From contig NZ_KV822213.1 in the NCBI RefSeq assembly GCF_001815865.1, positions 12,664-34,645 on the forward strand: a stretch of DNA of 21,982 bases, given 5' to 3'. The notes under the pieces are model-generated. The model was not told the DNA's origin. It saw only the letters and a list, made by a program, of their open reading frames with translations, and searched no databases. The stretch comes from Abiotrophia sp. HMSC24B09 (GTDB taxonomy: Bacteria > Bacillota > Bacilli > Lactobacillales > Aerococcaceae). Every line of letters begins with the position of its first letter. The first letter of the stretch is position 1. The translations under genes and the position numbers were made by a program. Below, piece by piece: positions 9,501 through 17,158 of this stretch.

Positions 9501-9530
9501 AAAAGGACTGAGCTTAGGCTCAGTCCTTTT
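9501..9530. terminator. Bidirectional terminator between the membrane protein and uvrC
   Basis: AAAAGGACTGAGC (9501-9513), loop TTAG, then GCTCAGTCCTTTT (9518-9530): a perfect 13-bp palindromic stem with A runs before and T runs after, serving both convergent genes. The uvrC stop codon lies inside its right arm. Confidence 0.92.
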
Positions 9531-11343
9531 GTTTGCTTAGATAGGCAATAATCCGTTCAGCCAATTCAGCCCTTACACCAAGCTTGGCATAGTCCTCGAT
9601 AGAGGCTTCTTTCATAGCCTTGAGGGACTTGAAGTGTTTGAGCAACTTGGTGCGGGTCACCTTACCTACACCCGGAATGGCGTCTAACTTAGAGGCGAAT
9701 TGTTGCTTGCTCCGTACTTGACGGTGGTAGGAAATAGCGTAGCGGTGAACTTCTTCTTGGATTCTTTGGATATAGTGGAAGACAGGCGACTGGCGGTCTA
9801 GCTCTACCAACTCCTCGCTATAGCCATTCAGGAGGGAAGCGGTCCGGTGTTTGTCGTCTTTGACCATGCCAGCGACAGGAATAGAGAGGCCTAGTTCCTC
9901 TTCAATCACCTGGCGGGCTGCCCGGACCTGGACCTTGCCCCCATCCATCAAAATCAGATTAGGCAGGGGCTGTTCCTCACGCAGTAAGCGCGAATAACGA
10001 CGGCGAATGACCTCTTGGGTGTGGGCAAATTCATTGGTTTGGTTAGATTCCTTGATTTTAAACTTACGGTAGCTCTTGCGGTCAGGCTTGCCTTCTTTGT
10101 AAACTACCATACCCGACACCAGGCCAGTCCCTGAAATGTTGGAGTGGTCGAAGGCTTCGATATGATAGGCCAGAGGGATACCCAAGGCTGCCGCCAGGTC
10201 TTCGCTGACACCACGAGTTTGTTGGGCTTGGATGTCCAAGAGGTTGAGGCGTTCATTGAGAGCCAGCTGGCTGTTCTTAGCGCAAAGGTCCAACATGGAT
10301 TTTTTCTTACCTCGCTGTGGCGTGCTGATAGGGACTGAAATCACTTGCGATAACAAGTCCTTGTCAACATCCTCAGGGACCAAGATAGCCTTAGGAAGTA
10401 AGTGGTTTTCTTCCTGATAGAAGCGGGCGATAAAGGTCGTCAACTCCTCGTCGGGGTCCGTGTAAGCAGGGTAGATGGCAGCCTCACGTTTGAGGATGCT
10501 ACCTTGTCTGAGCATGAAGACCTGGATGGAAATCCAGCCCCGTTGGAAGTCATAGGCGAAGACATCTGTGTTGTCGTAGTCCTGGCTCATGATAATCTGA
10601 CGCTCGATAGTGGTCTCAATGTATTGGAGTTGGTCCCGGTAATCGGCGGCCTGTTCGAAGTCCAGACGCTCGGCGGCTGCCTGCATTTTGTCCTTGAGCT
10701 GAGTCATAATGGGTTGGATATCGCCGTTGAAAAATTGCTTAATCTTCTGAATCTGTTGCTGGTACATGTCCTTGGTGACTTCATGATCGCAAGGACCAAT
10801 GCACTGACCTAGATGATAATAGAAGCAAGCCCGTTTCTCATTTTTACCACAACGACGAAGGGGATAGACCCGATGTAAGAGTTGCTGGGTTTGGGTGGCT
10901 GCCCCCACATTAGGGAAGGGGCCAAAGTAGAGACCGCCGTCCTTGGTCACATTGGATGTGATGATGAGTTGGGGATGGCGTTCCTTGGTGATTTTAAGGT
11001 AGGGATACATGGTCCCTTCCTTGAGCCGAATATTATAAGGCGGCTTATATTGCTGAATTAGATTGATTTCCAGCAAGAGTGCTTCCTTATTACTGTTGGT
11101 GATGATGGTCTCGAAGTGGTCGATTTCTGACACTAGTTTGGTAGTTTTGGTATCGTGAGCGCCACGGAAATAGGAGCGCACCCGGTTCTTAAGGTTCTTG
11201 GCCTTGCCGACATAGAGAATCTGATCGGCCGCATCTTTCATGAGATAGCAACCGGGTAAATCTGGCAAGAGCTTGAGCTTGGCTTCAATTCGTTCTTGAA
11301 CCTTGGCCCGTTCTTGGGCGGTCTGGGACTGGGCATCCGTCAT
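9520..11343 (-). CDS. uvrC: Excinuclease ABC subunit C
   Basis: Nuclease subunit of nucleotide excision repair, 607 residues, normal length. It makes the 3' and 5' incisions around a lesion bound by UvrA/UvrB. The N-terminal GIY-YIG domain (about 28-105) reads GCY at 31-33, then YVG at 44-46 and R54. Four cysteines C165, C173, C181 and C185 match the known UvrC iron-sulfur site. A UVR (UvrB-binding) motif lies around 212-247. The RNase-H-like endonuclease domain carries D399, D467 and H533, and a helix-hairpin-helix pair ends the protein (IPGVGKVTRTKLLKHF). The ATG follows AAGGAGGA. It is transcribed alone from a promoter that overlaps a palindrome resembling a degenerate LexA box. Confidence 0.97.
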   Translation of the reverse strand: MTDAQSQTAQERAKVQERIEAKLKLLPDLPGCYLMKDAADQILYVGKAKNLKNRVRSYFRGAHDTKTTKLVSEIDHFETIITNSNKEALLLEINLIQQYKPPYNIRLKEGTMYPYLKITKERHPQLIITSNVTKDGGLYFGPFPNVGAATQTQQLLHRVYPLRRCGKNEKRACFYYHLGQCIGPCDHEVTKDMYQQQIQKIKQFFNGDIQPIMTQLKDKMQAAAERLDFEQAADYRDQLQYIETTIERQIIMSQDYDNTDVFAYDFQRGWISIQVFMLRQGSILKREAAIYPAYTDPDEELTTFIARFYQEENHLLPKAILVPEDVDKDLLSQVISVPISTPQRGKKKSMLDLCAKNSQLALNERLNLLDIQAQQTRGVSEDLAAALGIPLAYHIEAFDHSNISGTGLVSGMVVYKEGKPDRKSYRKFKIKESNQTNEFAHTQEVIRRRYSRLLREEQPLPNLILMDGGKVQVRAARQVIEEELGLSIPVAGMVKDDKHRTASLLNGYSEELVELDRQSPVFHYIQRIQEEVHRYAISYHRQVRSKQQFASKLDAIPGVGKVTRTKLLKHFKSLKAMKEASIEDYAKLGVRAELAERIIAYLSKQKD

Positions 11344-11395
11344 GGGGGTCCTCCTTCCTTTAATCTAGGGGCAGGGAGCCCCGTCTACTCTACAC

Positions 11396-11424
11396 ATTAT
11401 ACGCGTTTTTAGGACTTGGGACAA
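11396..11424 (-). promoter_or_regulatory. Promoter of uvrC
   Basis: Read on the minus strand, TTGTCC (11424-11419), a 17-base spacer and a perfect TATAAT (11401-11396). It lies about 50 bases before the uvrC start. Confidence 0.7.
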
Positions 11425-11430
11425 ATGTCC
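11419..11430. promoter_or_regulatory. LexA/DinR-box-like palindrome on the uvrC -35
   Basis: GGAC-AAAT-GTCC is a palindrome with the spacing of the Gram-positive LexA box (GAAC-N4-GTTC), differing by one symmetric substitution in each arm. It covers the uvrC -35 hexamer. The similarity is suggestive only. Confidence 0.35.
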
Positions 11431-11470
11431 TGTTCAAATCTTAAGAAAGGGTAAATCTCAGCCATCAAGA

Positions 11471-11499
11471 TTGAAATCTCTGTCAGAATTGCCTAAGAT
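11471..11499 (+). promoter_or_regulatory. Promoter of the CAP protein/hydrolase/thiolase group
   Basis: TTGAAA (11471-11476), a 17-base spacer and TAAGAT (11494-11499), 21 bases before the ATG at 11521. It is divergent from the uvrC promoter. Confidence 0.6.
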
Positions 11500-11520
11500 G
11501 GTAGAAGAAGGAGACTGACC

Positions 11521-12291
11521 ATGAAAAAACGATCTACGACCCCTTTGAAGATAGTGGCGATTATTGTCGTCCTCTGCCTGGCCCTCTTTGCCAGACGGGA
11601 TATGATTCAGGCTGTCTGGCAGGATAATAGCCTCAGCCGCCCACAAGCTATGCTGACTATCGCCCAAAAATTATTGAATATTCCACAAAATAAGCCTCAG
11701 GATAATCAGTCCCATGCCATTCAATCCGGGGCCAACCAAGAGCCCCATCAAGTAGCAGCCAATGTGGCGGCTAGTCCTATATATCAGAAGGCCGCCCGCA
11801 CAGCCCAAACCTTCAATCAGGGTTTGGATTTGAATGGCCTGAATCAGGCCTTTGTCAATCAAGTTAACCAACATCGGAGCCAACTCGGTTGGCCAGAGAT
11901 TCAGATCGGCCACCAACTTGCTACAGGGAGTCAAACTCGGGTTCGTCAATTATCCGATTATTATTACTTGAGTAGCCGGACCTTAGATGGGCAAGATTTT
12001 CGGACGGCGCATCCAGCAATTGAGGATGCCAATTCCAGATTAGGGGAATCCACCTTTGAGCTCTACATTGCGGCGGATGACGTCCACCTAGATACTTGGC
12101 GCCAGCACCCTGACATTCTGGCCGACTATCTCTATAAGGCCTTTGCCAAAATGGAAGGCCAGGAGACCAGCGCCTATATTGCTAGTCAATATGTGACCCT
12201 CTACGCTCAGCCTAGTGACCAATTGGTTGGTGACGTGGCCTACGTGCGTTTGGTGGCAGTTGTCACCTCCGATACACTTACTAGTCCTTAA
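11521..12291 (+). CDS. Membrane-anchored CAP-domain protein
   Basis: A 256-residue protein with one N-terminal membrane segment (about residues 9-25, between the basic MKKRSTTPLK and ARR), so it is likely a signal-anchored extracellular protein. A Gln/Asn-rich linker spans about 35-100. Residues ~104-250 look like a bacterial CAP/SCP domain: FVNQVNQHRSQLGWPEIQIG, a GSQTRVRQLS helix, then FRTAHPAIEDANSRLGESTFE with H164 and E176 in the region of the CAP cavity, and a closing beta segment VAYVRLVAVVT. The CAP family's molecular role in Firmicutes is poorly known, with cell-wall or lipid binding both proposed. It leads a tight plus-strand group; the hydrolase starts 22 bases later. AGAAGGAGA precedes the ATG. 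Confidence 0.8.
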   Translation: MKKRSTTPLKIVAIIVVLCLALFARRDMIQAVWQDNSLSRPQAMLTIAQKLLNIPQNKPQDNQSHAIQSGANQEPHQVAANVAASPIYQKAARTAQTFNQGLDLNGLNQAFVNQVNQHRSQLGWPEIQIGHQLATGSQTRVRQLSDYYYLSSRTLDGQDFRTAHPAIEDANSRLGESTFELYIAADDVHLDTWRQHPDILADYLYKAFAKMEGQETSAYIASQYVTLYAQPSDQLVGDVAYVRLVAVVTSDTLTSP

Positions 12292-12313
12292 TTCAACTTG
12301 AAGGAGCCCCACC

Positions 12314-13465
12314 ATGACCTCACCTTATGCTTATCTATTGCCCGGTCTAGTCGGCCTGGGGCTAGCGACTTGGACCTATGGCCAGGTCTACCAGCGTCGA
12401 CATGGCCTCAAGCCAAGTAATGATCGCGAGCAAGTCTTTGACGTCACCCGCTGGCAGGCTCAGGCTAGCACTCAGCATGCCTGGCTATCGCAAGCCCAGT
12501 TCGACAAAGAAATGACAGATTGGGTTCAGCCTTATCTGGCCCAACATGGTCAGTCAGAGACGATTACCTTAGAAGACGGCCAGACCCTAGCCTTTGATTT
12601 CTATCCTCATGCTGAGGCTCAGGCTACTCTCCTAATCATCCATGGTCTCAATGAGTTCAAGGAAAAATTCCGGGAGTTAACCTATTACTGGCATCAAGAA
12701 GGCTATCAGGTCATTGCAGTGGACCTAAGAGGGCATGGCGTCAGTGGTCCCTATGGTCCCAAATCCAGCGTTCATAGCCAAAGTTTTGATCAATATGCTG
12801 AGGACCTAGCTAGCCTTTTGGACCATTTAGGCAAGCAAGGAAAAATCCAAGGTCCCTTAGTCCTATTCGGCCACTCCATGGGTGGAGCGGCCGCGACTCG
12901 CCTATGCCAACTCTATCCCGGTTTAGCTCAAGGGCTCATCCTTTCCTCGCCTATGCTGGCAATCGATACGGGCAAGATTCCTTTTGCCTATGCCCATCTA
13001 CTGAGTCGAGCCGTCACTTGTTTAGGTGGTGGCAAAGCTTATGCTCCGCGTCAGGGCGCCTTTGATCCTGAACGTCATAGCCAGTATCCCCGCCAGAATC
13101 GCTGGACGACTCAATATGAACGTGGCCAGTATTTCCATCATTGGCACCTAGCCAACCATCCAATTCCTAGCTGGGGCGCTACTTGGTCTTGGTTAGCAAC
13201 TAGTCTAGCTAGCTCGCGCAAAATTTTGTCTCGTCAAGGCCTTGGCCAGCTCACTTTGCCAGTCCTAGTCTGGCGGGCGGAGCTTGACGACCATGTTTTA
13301 GCTAGTGGCATTCATGGCTTGACGTCGAGTCTAGCTCAAGCCCAAGCCTACTGTGTGCCGGGGCGTAAGCATGAATTGTATTTGGAGGATGATGCTTTCA
13401 TTCAAGCTTATGTCACCTGTATTCGTCATTTTGTTGCCAGTCTTGCGCCAGCAAGCGACCATTGA
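12314..13465 (+). CDS. Membrane-anchored alpha/beta hydrolase (monoacylglycerol lipase-like)
   Basis: A 383-residue serine hydrolase. A short hydrophobic segment (about 5-22) at the N-terminus is a likely membrane anchor or uncleaved signal. The alpha/beta-hydrolase core (serine aminopeptidase S33/Hydrolase_4 type) runs from about 100 to 375. The oxyanion strand is LIIHGLNEFKEKF, then VDLRGHGVSG, the nucleophile elbow GHSMGG with S188, acid D325 in RAELDDHV and H353 in GRKHELYLE, giving a complete triad. Family members act on monoacylglycerols, lysophospholipids or small esters; the substrate here is unknown. AAGGAG precedes the ATG. It sits between the CAP protein and a thiolase with gaps of 22 and 40 bases, so the three are probably co-transcribed. 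Confidence 0.87.
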   Translation: MTSPYAYLLPGLVGLGLATWTYGQVYQRRHGLKPSNDREQVFDVTRWQAQASTQHAWLSQAQFDKEMTDWVQPYLAQHGQSETITLEDGQTLAFDFYPHAEAQATLLIIHGLNEFKEKFRELTYYWHQEGYQVIAVDLRGHGVSGPYGPKSSVHSQSFDQYAEDLASLLDHLGKQGKIQGPLVLFGHSMGGAAATRLCQLYPGLAQGLILSSPMLAIDTGKIPFAYAHLLSRAVTCLGGGKAYAPRQGAFDPERHSQYPRQNRWTTQYERGQYFHHWHLANHPIPSWGATWSWLATSLASSRKILSRQGLGQLTLPVLVWRAELDDHVLASGIHGLTSSLAQAQAYCVPGRKHELYLEDDAFIQAYVTCIRHFVASLAPASDH

Positions 13466-13505
13466 TTTAATCCTTCGTTGAACTTTGAACTAAAGGGAGT
13501 TACTT

Positions 13506-14720
13506 ATGACACGCGTATATATTACAGAAGTTAAGCGCTCGGCCATTGGTCGCTATCTTGGCGCCTTATCCAATCTCAGTCCGCTAGACTTGGGCAGCCA
13601 AGTTCTCCGGGCAGTGCTAGAATCAGACCAAGTGCCAGTGGAAGCCATTGAAGAAGTGATCGTTGGGAATGTCTTATCGGCTGGCCATGGTCAAAACTTG
13701 GCCCGTCAAATCGCGCTAGAGGCAGGACTAGCGATGACGACCCCAGCCTACACCGTCAATATGGTCTGTGGGAGTGGCTTGAAGGCAGTCTATGAAGGCT
13801 ATACCAAGATTAAAGCCGGTGAGAACCAAGCCCTGATCGTTGGGGGCGTGGAAAGTATGAGCCAGGCCGCCTTCGTCTTAGATGGCAAATCTCGCAAGGG
13901 CATGGCTTATGGTGGCAGTCCTCTAGTAGATAGCCTCTATCGGGATGGCTTGTCTGATGCCTTTGGGGGCTATGCTATGGGTGTGACGGCTGAGAATTTA
14001 GCTCAGCAATATGACATTAGTCGCCAAGCTCAAGATGCTTATGCTTATCAGTCTCAAGTCAAGGCTCAATCGGCTCAACAAGCAGGCCTCTTTGACCAGG
14101 AAATTGTGGCTGTGACAGAAGTCGACCGCAAGGGCAATCGTCAAGTGATAGATCGAGATGAGTATATTAACTATAAAACCAGCCCTGAGAAATTAGCTGG
14201 TTTGCGTCCTGCCTTCCAGAAAGAGGGGACGGTAACAGCCGGTAATGCGTCAGGTATTAACGATGGCGCAGCCTTTCTCTGCTTGGTGAGTCAAGAAATC
14301 GTAGACCGCTACCGCTTGACGCCACTGGCTGAAGTTCTAGGTTTTGGTCAGGCAGGGGTTGACCCTAGCCTTATGGGGATTGGTCCTGTAGGGGCTATTG
14401 AGCAGGTTTTAGAGCGTACTAGCGTGCCTTTTGAAGCAGTTGACCGCTTCGAACTCAATGAGGCTTTTGCGGTTCAAGCACTGGCTGTTTCACATGATTT
14501 AGTCGCCCATCACGGGGTGTCAGCTGGTTGGCTAGCCGAGCGCACCAATGTTCATGGTGGCGCCATTGCCTTAGGTCATCCTATTGGGGCTTCAGGAGTC
14601 CGAGTCTTAGCGACGCTCTGCCATGAGTTAGTTCGTTCTGAGAGTCAATATGGCCTTGCCTCCCTTTGTATTGGTGGGGGCATGGGGATTGCTGCCCTAG
14701 TTAAACGATATCAGGCATAG
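13506..14720 (+). CDS. Thiolase family acetyl-CoA C-acetyltransferase
   Basis: A 404-residue thiolase. The acylated nucleophile is C88 in VNMVCGSGLKAV, with H358 in HGGAIALGHPIGASG and C388 in SLCIGGGMGIA completing the catalytic set of biosynthetic/degradative thiolases. It condenses two acetyl-CoA to acetoacetyl-CoA or does the reverse. In Lactobacillales this reaction normally feeds the mevalonate route to isoprenoids or short-chain metabolism, but no other mevalonate gene is in the window. The length of about 400 is typical. AAAGGGAG precedes the ATG. It is the last gene of the group that starts with the CAP protein and ends at the hairpin at 14781-14819. Confidence 0.93.
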   Translation: MTRVYITEVKRSAIGRYLGALSNLSPLDLGSQVLRAVLESDQVPVEAIEEVIVGNVLSAGHGQNLARQIALEAGLAMTTPAYTVNMVCGSGLKAVYEGYTKIKAGENQALIVGGVESMSQAAFVLDGKSRKGMAYGGSPLVDSLYRDGLSDAFGGYAMGVTAENLAQQYDISRQAQDAYAYQSQVKAQSAQQAGLFDQEIVAVTEVDRKGNRQVIDRDEYINYKTSPEKLAGLRPAFQKEGTVTAGNASGINDGAAFLCLVSQEIVDRYRLTPLAEVLGFGQAGVDPSLMGIGPVGAIEQVLERTSVPFEAVDRFELNEAFAVQALAVSHDLVAHHGVSAGWLAERTNVHGGAIALGHPIGASGVRVLATLCHELVRSESQYGLASLCIGGGMGIAALVKRYQA

Positions 14721-14780
14721 TTGCTTATAGAGAGGCTGGAAAGTGCTAGCCCCTAAAGATCCTAAAAATAAAAAGAGAGT

Positions 14781-14819
14781 CCCACGCGTGATTTTGTTTG
14801 CAAGTTGCCGTGGGCTTTT
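14781..14819 (+). terminator. Terminator after the thiolase gene
   Basis: CCCACG (14781-14786) pairs with CGTGGG (14809-14814) around a large loop, followed by CTTTTA. The large loop and short T run make it weaker than the others. The degV promoter is embedded in it. Confidence 0.6.
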
Positions 14820-14826
14820 ATATACT
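14798..14826 (+). promoter_or_regulatory. Promoter of the degV-pss-like pair
   Basis: TTGCAA (14798-14803), a 17-base spacer and TATACT (14821-14826), 30 bases before the ATG at 14856. The -35 lies inside the loop of the preceding terminator. Confidence 0.6.
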
Positions 14827-14855
14827 TAGGGAGAAGATAGAGGGAGGAATTACCT

Positions 14856-15701
14856 ATGAAATGGAAGTTAGTAGCCGATTCAGGCGCGACTATCTCGCCG
14901 GACCTGTTTGCAGGGACGGATGTCGCTTTTGAATTAGTACCTTTAATGATTAATATTGGCACTCAGGTATATGTGGATGATGCCAACTTAGATATGGCAA
15001 CTTTTGTAAAGGATATGCAAGACAGCAAGGAGGCCTCTTCGACTGCTTGTCCGTCTCCTCAAGCTTATGCCAATGCCTTCGAAGGAGCCGAAAATGTCAT
15101 CTGCTTTACCATCTCAAGTGGCTTATCAGGTTCTTATAATAGCGCCCAGCTTGGTCGCAATATGGCTTTGGAAGAAAACCCATTGGCTAATATCTATATC
15201 TTTGACTGCTTGTCTGCGGGGACAGAGAACGACCTCTTGATTGCTAAGGGTTTGGAATTGGTACAAGCTGGCCTGGATTTTGACCAAGTGGTAGCTAGCC
15301 TAAAGGATTATCATCAAAAGACGGATGTAGTCTTCATCTTAGAATCAGTAGATAACTTGGTCAAAGCTGGCCGTGTCAACCGTCTAGTCGGTGGTATGAT
15401 TGGCCTCTTGGGCATCCGTTTGATTGGGGTTCGTACAGCTGAAGGTAAGATTGAGATTGGGGCCAAGTCCAAGGGGAGCAAACGGGCTGTGAAAGCAACC
15501 GTAGAAGAAATGCTCAAGCATGGTTACCAAGGTGGTAAAGTGGCGATTTCTCATAGCGACAATCCAGAAGTGGTTGAAGCGGTGAGTGCTTTGCTGCGTG
15601 AACACTATCCTCAGGCTCAAATTGAGGTAGTGGATTTTAATGGGCTCTGCACCTTCTACGCGCAGTACCACGGTCTCATTATTGGCTTCGAGAAAGCCTA
15701 A
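14856..15701 (+). CDS. DegV family fatty-acid-binding protein (FakB type)
   Basis: A 281-residue protein of the DegV/FakB family. These bind a fatty acid in a cytoplasmic pocket and present it to fatty-acid kinase FakA, which makes acyl-phosphate for phospholipid synthesis. The start KWKLVADSGATIS, the central ISSGLSGSYNSAQ loop (carboxylate-binding Ser/Thr region), ESVDNLVKAGRVNRLVGGMIGLLGIR, and the C-terminal HSDNPEVVEAV and IEVVDFNGL stretches are family features. The length is normal. AGAGGGAGGAA precedes the ATG. The next gene begins 36 bases later and resembles a phospholipid synthase, which supports a lipid role. Which fatty acid it prefers cannot be read from the sequence. Confidence 0.92.
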   Translation: MKWKLVADSGATISPDLFAGTDVAFELVPLMINIGTQVYVDDANLDMATFVKDMQDSKEASSTACPSPQAYANAFEGAENVICFTISSGLSGSYNSAQLGRNMALEENPLANIYIFDCLSAGTENDLLIAKGLELVQAGLDFDQVVASLKDYHQKTDVVFILESVDNLVKAGRVNRLVGGMIGLLGIRLIGVRTAEGKIEIGAKSKGSKRAVKATVEEMLKHGYQGGKVAISHSDNPEVVEAVSALLREHYPQAQIEVVDFNGLCTFYAQYHGLIIGFEKA

Positions 15702-15737
15702 GAAGTGTAAAAATTTAAAAGAAAGCAGGGTGTCGGT

Positions 15738-16364
15738 ATGTTTATTGGGAAGTTGCACCGCTCCAATGTGGTGTTATTAGCAGGTTTGTTTTTTGCAGCG
15801 ACAGGGATCGGGTTCGCCTTTCATCGTGAACTACAGTACGCCCTTGTTTCCTTGATTATTGCCTCCATCATCGACTTGTTCGTCGGAGGCTTCATGAATC
15901 AATTCCAGTCTTCGGTGGCGGAGGCTGCCTTCGCCAAGGAGCTCAAGACCTTGAGTAGTTTCCTCATTTATGGCGTCCTCCCGGGCGTCTATCTGATGGC
16001 GGTAACCAATGCGGGCGCCTTTAGCCTCATTGTCTTCGCACTTTACATCTTGGCAGTCGGAATTCGCCTGGCCTACTTCAACCAAGCGGCCGAATTCCAA
16101 GATCCAGTGGACAAGCGCCACAGCGTCGGCTTGCCACTAGAACTAGGCGTCTTCGCGATTCAGGTCGTGTCCTTAGTAGGCTTCCTGCTCCCGCTGACTG
16201 TCTTCCAAATCTTCCTGATGTTGGTCTACGCGCTCCTAGCGGTAGCCTTCGTCTACAAGCTGAAGATTCCGCGCCTACCAAGCCAATGGTTATTCTACAT
16301 GGTGAGCGTCCAAGTGGTCCTCTGCATCCTGTGGGTATTCCTGGGAAATTTCATTACAGGCTAA
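15738..16364 (+). CDS. CDP-alcohol phosphatidyltransferase-like membrane protein (PssA-like, degenerate active site)
   Basis: A 208-residue integral membrane protein with about six hydrophobic segments. Its layout follows bacterial phosphatidylserine synthase (PssA): SNVVLLAGL near the N-terminus, FAKELKTLSSFLIYGVLP in place of the family's FGKELDSLADxxxFGVAP, IRLAYFN (110-115) for RLARFN, and SVGLPLELG for the FxGLPxP motif. The catalytic signature DxxDGxxAR-x8-GxxxDxxxD is largely lost. D46 remains, but V49, N54, A66, K70 and S74 stand at the positions of Asp, Arg, Gly, Asp and Asp, and three residues are inserted. The reading frame is intact and has a ribosome binding site (AAAGAAAGCAGG), so this is not a pseudogene by sequence. 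It is probably not a standard phosphatidyltransferase. It is co-transcribed with the DegV gene. Confidence 0.7.
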   Translation: MFIGKLHRSNVVLLAGLFFAATGIGFAFHRELQYALVSLIIASIIDLFVGGFMNQFQSSVAEAAFAKELKTLSSFLIYGVLPGVYLMAVTNAGAFSLIVFALYILAVGIRLAYFNQAAEFQDPVDKRHSVGLPLELGVFAIQVVSLVGFLLPLTVFQIFLMLVYALLAVAFVYKLKIPRLPSQWLFYMVSVQVVLCILWVFLGNFITG

Positions 16365-16374
16365 ACAACGAGAG

Positions 16375-16401
16375 GCTAGGGCATGCGTCCTAGCTTTTTT
16401 T
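16375..16401 (+). terminator. Terminator of the degV-pss-like unit
   Basis: GCTAGG (16375-16380) pairs with CCTAGC (16389-16394), followed by seven T. It lies ten bases after the stop codon. Confidence 0.85.
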
Positions 16402-16414
16402 GGGGCGCAGATTG

Positions 16415-16420
16415 TATAAT
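16415..16420 (+). promoter_or_regulatory. Candidate -10 box of the paralog cassette
   Basis: A perfect TATAAT is found 85 bases before the ATG at 16505, just past the preceding terminator. The -35 is only a T-rich stretch, so the promoter is tentative. Confidence 0.4.
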
Positions 16421-16465
16421 TAAGTGCAACACCGAAAAAGGAAGATCGCAAGAATAAGTGCGACA
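16421..16465 (+). repeat. Two 11-base direct repeats in the cassette leader
   Basis: TAAGTGCAACA (16421-16431) and TAAGTGCGACA (16455-16465) differ at one base and lie 34 bases apart (about three helical turns), directly after the candidate -10. They could be a regulator site or chance. Confidence 0.4.
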
Positions 16466-16504
16466 ACCCAAATCATTGCTTAAAATGACTCATGGGAGAA
16501 AGAT

Positions 16505-17041
16505 ATGAAATCAAAATGGAAGTTATTTATAATTGTATGTATAGTTACCGTTGTAGGACTTTTTGCATGGACGAAAGTGTCAGACAACTTATCAACTTAT
16601 AGCGTATACTATGCAAGGTACACCGAAGGAAGATACTCGCCTTTGCAAGAAGCAATGCGAAACTTTAATCAAATCGAGCATCCTGAACTTGATAATTATA
16701 AGTACAAGAGAGATAATTTAAGCGGAGATTGGGAATTTACCACGGCGTATAATGGAGCCAAAATTCGTTATATCGTAATTGCGGACAGTAGACAACTCTA
16801 TTATAATGATGAGGCCATCCACTACTCGCTAACTCCTTTGGGTCAAGTTGAGTATATACCTGTAGATACTCCCTTATTAACTAGTCTGAGACATGACATT
16901 TCAGATGAGGAGCAAATATTCGTAGATGAAGCACTTGCTACAATTTTTGAACCTATCATTCAAGCACAGCCTGCTCCAGATTGGAATCTTCAATGGCTCT
17001 ATAATTTGCTGAATCAGAAAAGTAGCTGGAGCAATACATAG
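16505..17041 (+). CDS. Membrane-anchored protein of unknown function (paralog 1)
   Basis: A 178-residue protein I do not recognise. A basic start (MKSKWK) and one hydrophobic segment (about 7-23) suggest a signal anchor with the remaining ~150 residues outside; there is no lipobox cysteine. The outer part is rich in Tyr, Asn and Asp and has SVYYARYTEGRYSPLQEAMR, a central beta-looking region, and the closing motif AQPAPDWNLQWLYNLLNQ. It shares this architecture with the next gene. The region is AT-richer than its surroundings (22 of 60 G+C in 16561-16620 against 36 of 60 in 16081-16140). GGGAGAAAG precedes the ATG. The frame is intact and codon-like, so expression is likely; function unknown. 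Confidence 0.8.
   Translation: MKSKWKLFIIVCIVTVVGLFAWTKVSDNLSTYSVYYARYTEGRYSPLQEAMRNFNQIEHPELDNYKYKRDNLSGDWEFTTAYNGAKIRYIVIADSRQLYYNDEAIHYSLTPLGQVEYIPVDTPLLTSLRHDISDEEQIFVDEALATIFEPIIQAQPAPDWNLQWLYNLLNQKSSWSNT
16964..17017 (+). repeat. 54-base conserved 3' module, copy 1
   Basis: It matches 17615-17668 at 51 of 54 positions by hand comparison. It encodes AQPAPDWNLQWLYNLLNQ at the C-terminus of paralog 1. Of the three differences one changes Ala to Thr and two are silent. The rest of the two genes is far more diverged. Confidence 0.9.
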
Positions 17042-17158
17042 AAAGGTAAACTCTGTAGTAAGTAGCTACAATAAGCTGTTGGTTGAGCGATATATTAAGC
17101 GTCCTATTGGCAAGGTAACAAATTATATTAAACGAAGGTTAAGAAGGTAGAGATAAGG

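Noticed and set aside
17042..17152. Open +1 frame of about 36 codons, rich in Arg and Lys, in the gap between the two paralogs
   Set aside because: No start codon with a ribosome binding site and no resemblance to either paralog; it could be a decayed tail but cannot be supported.
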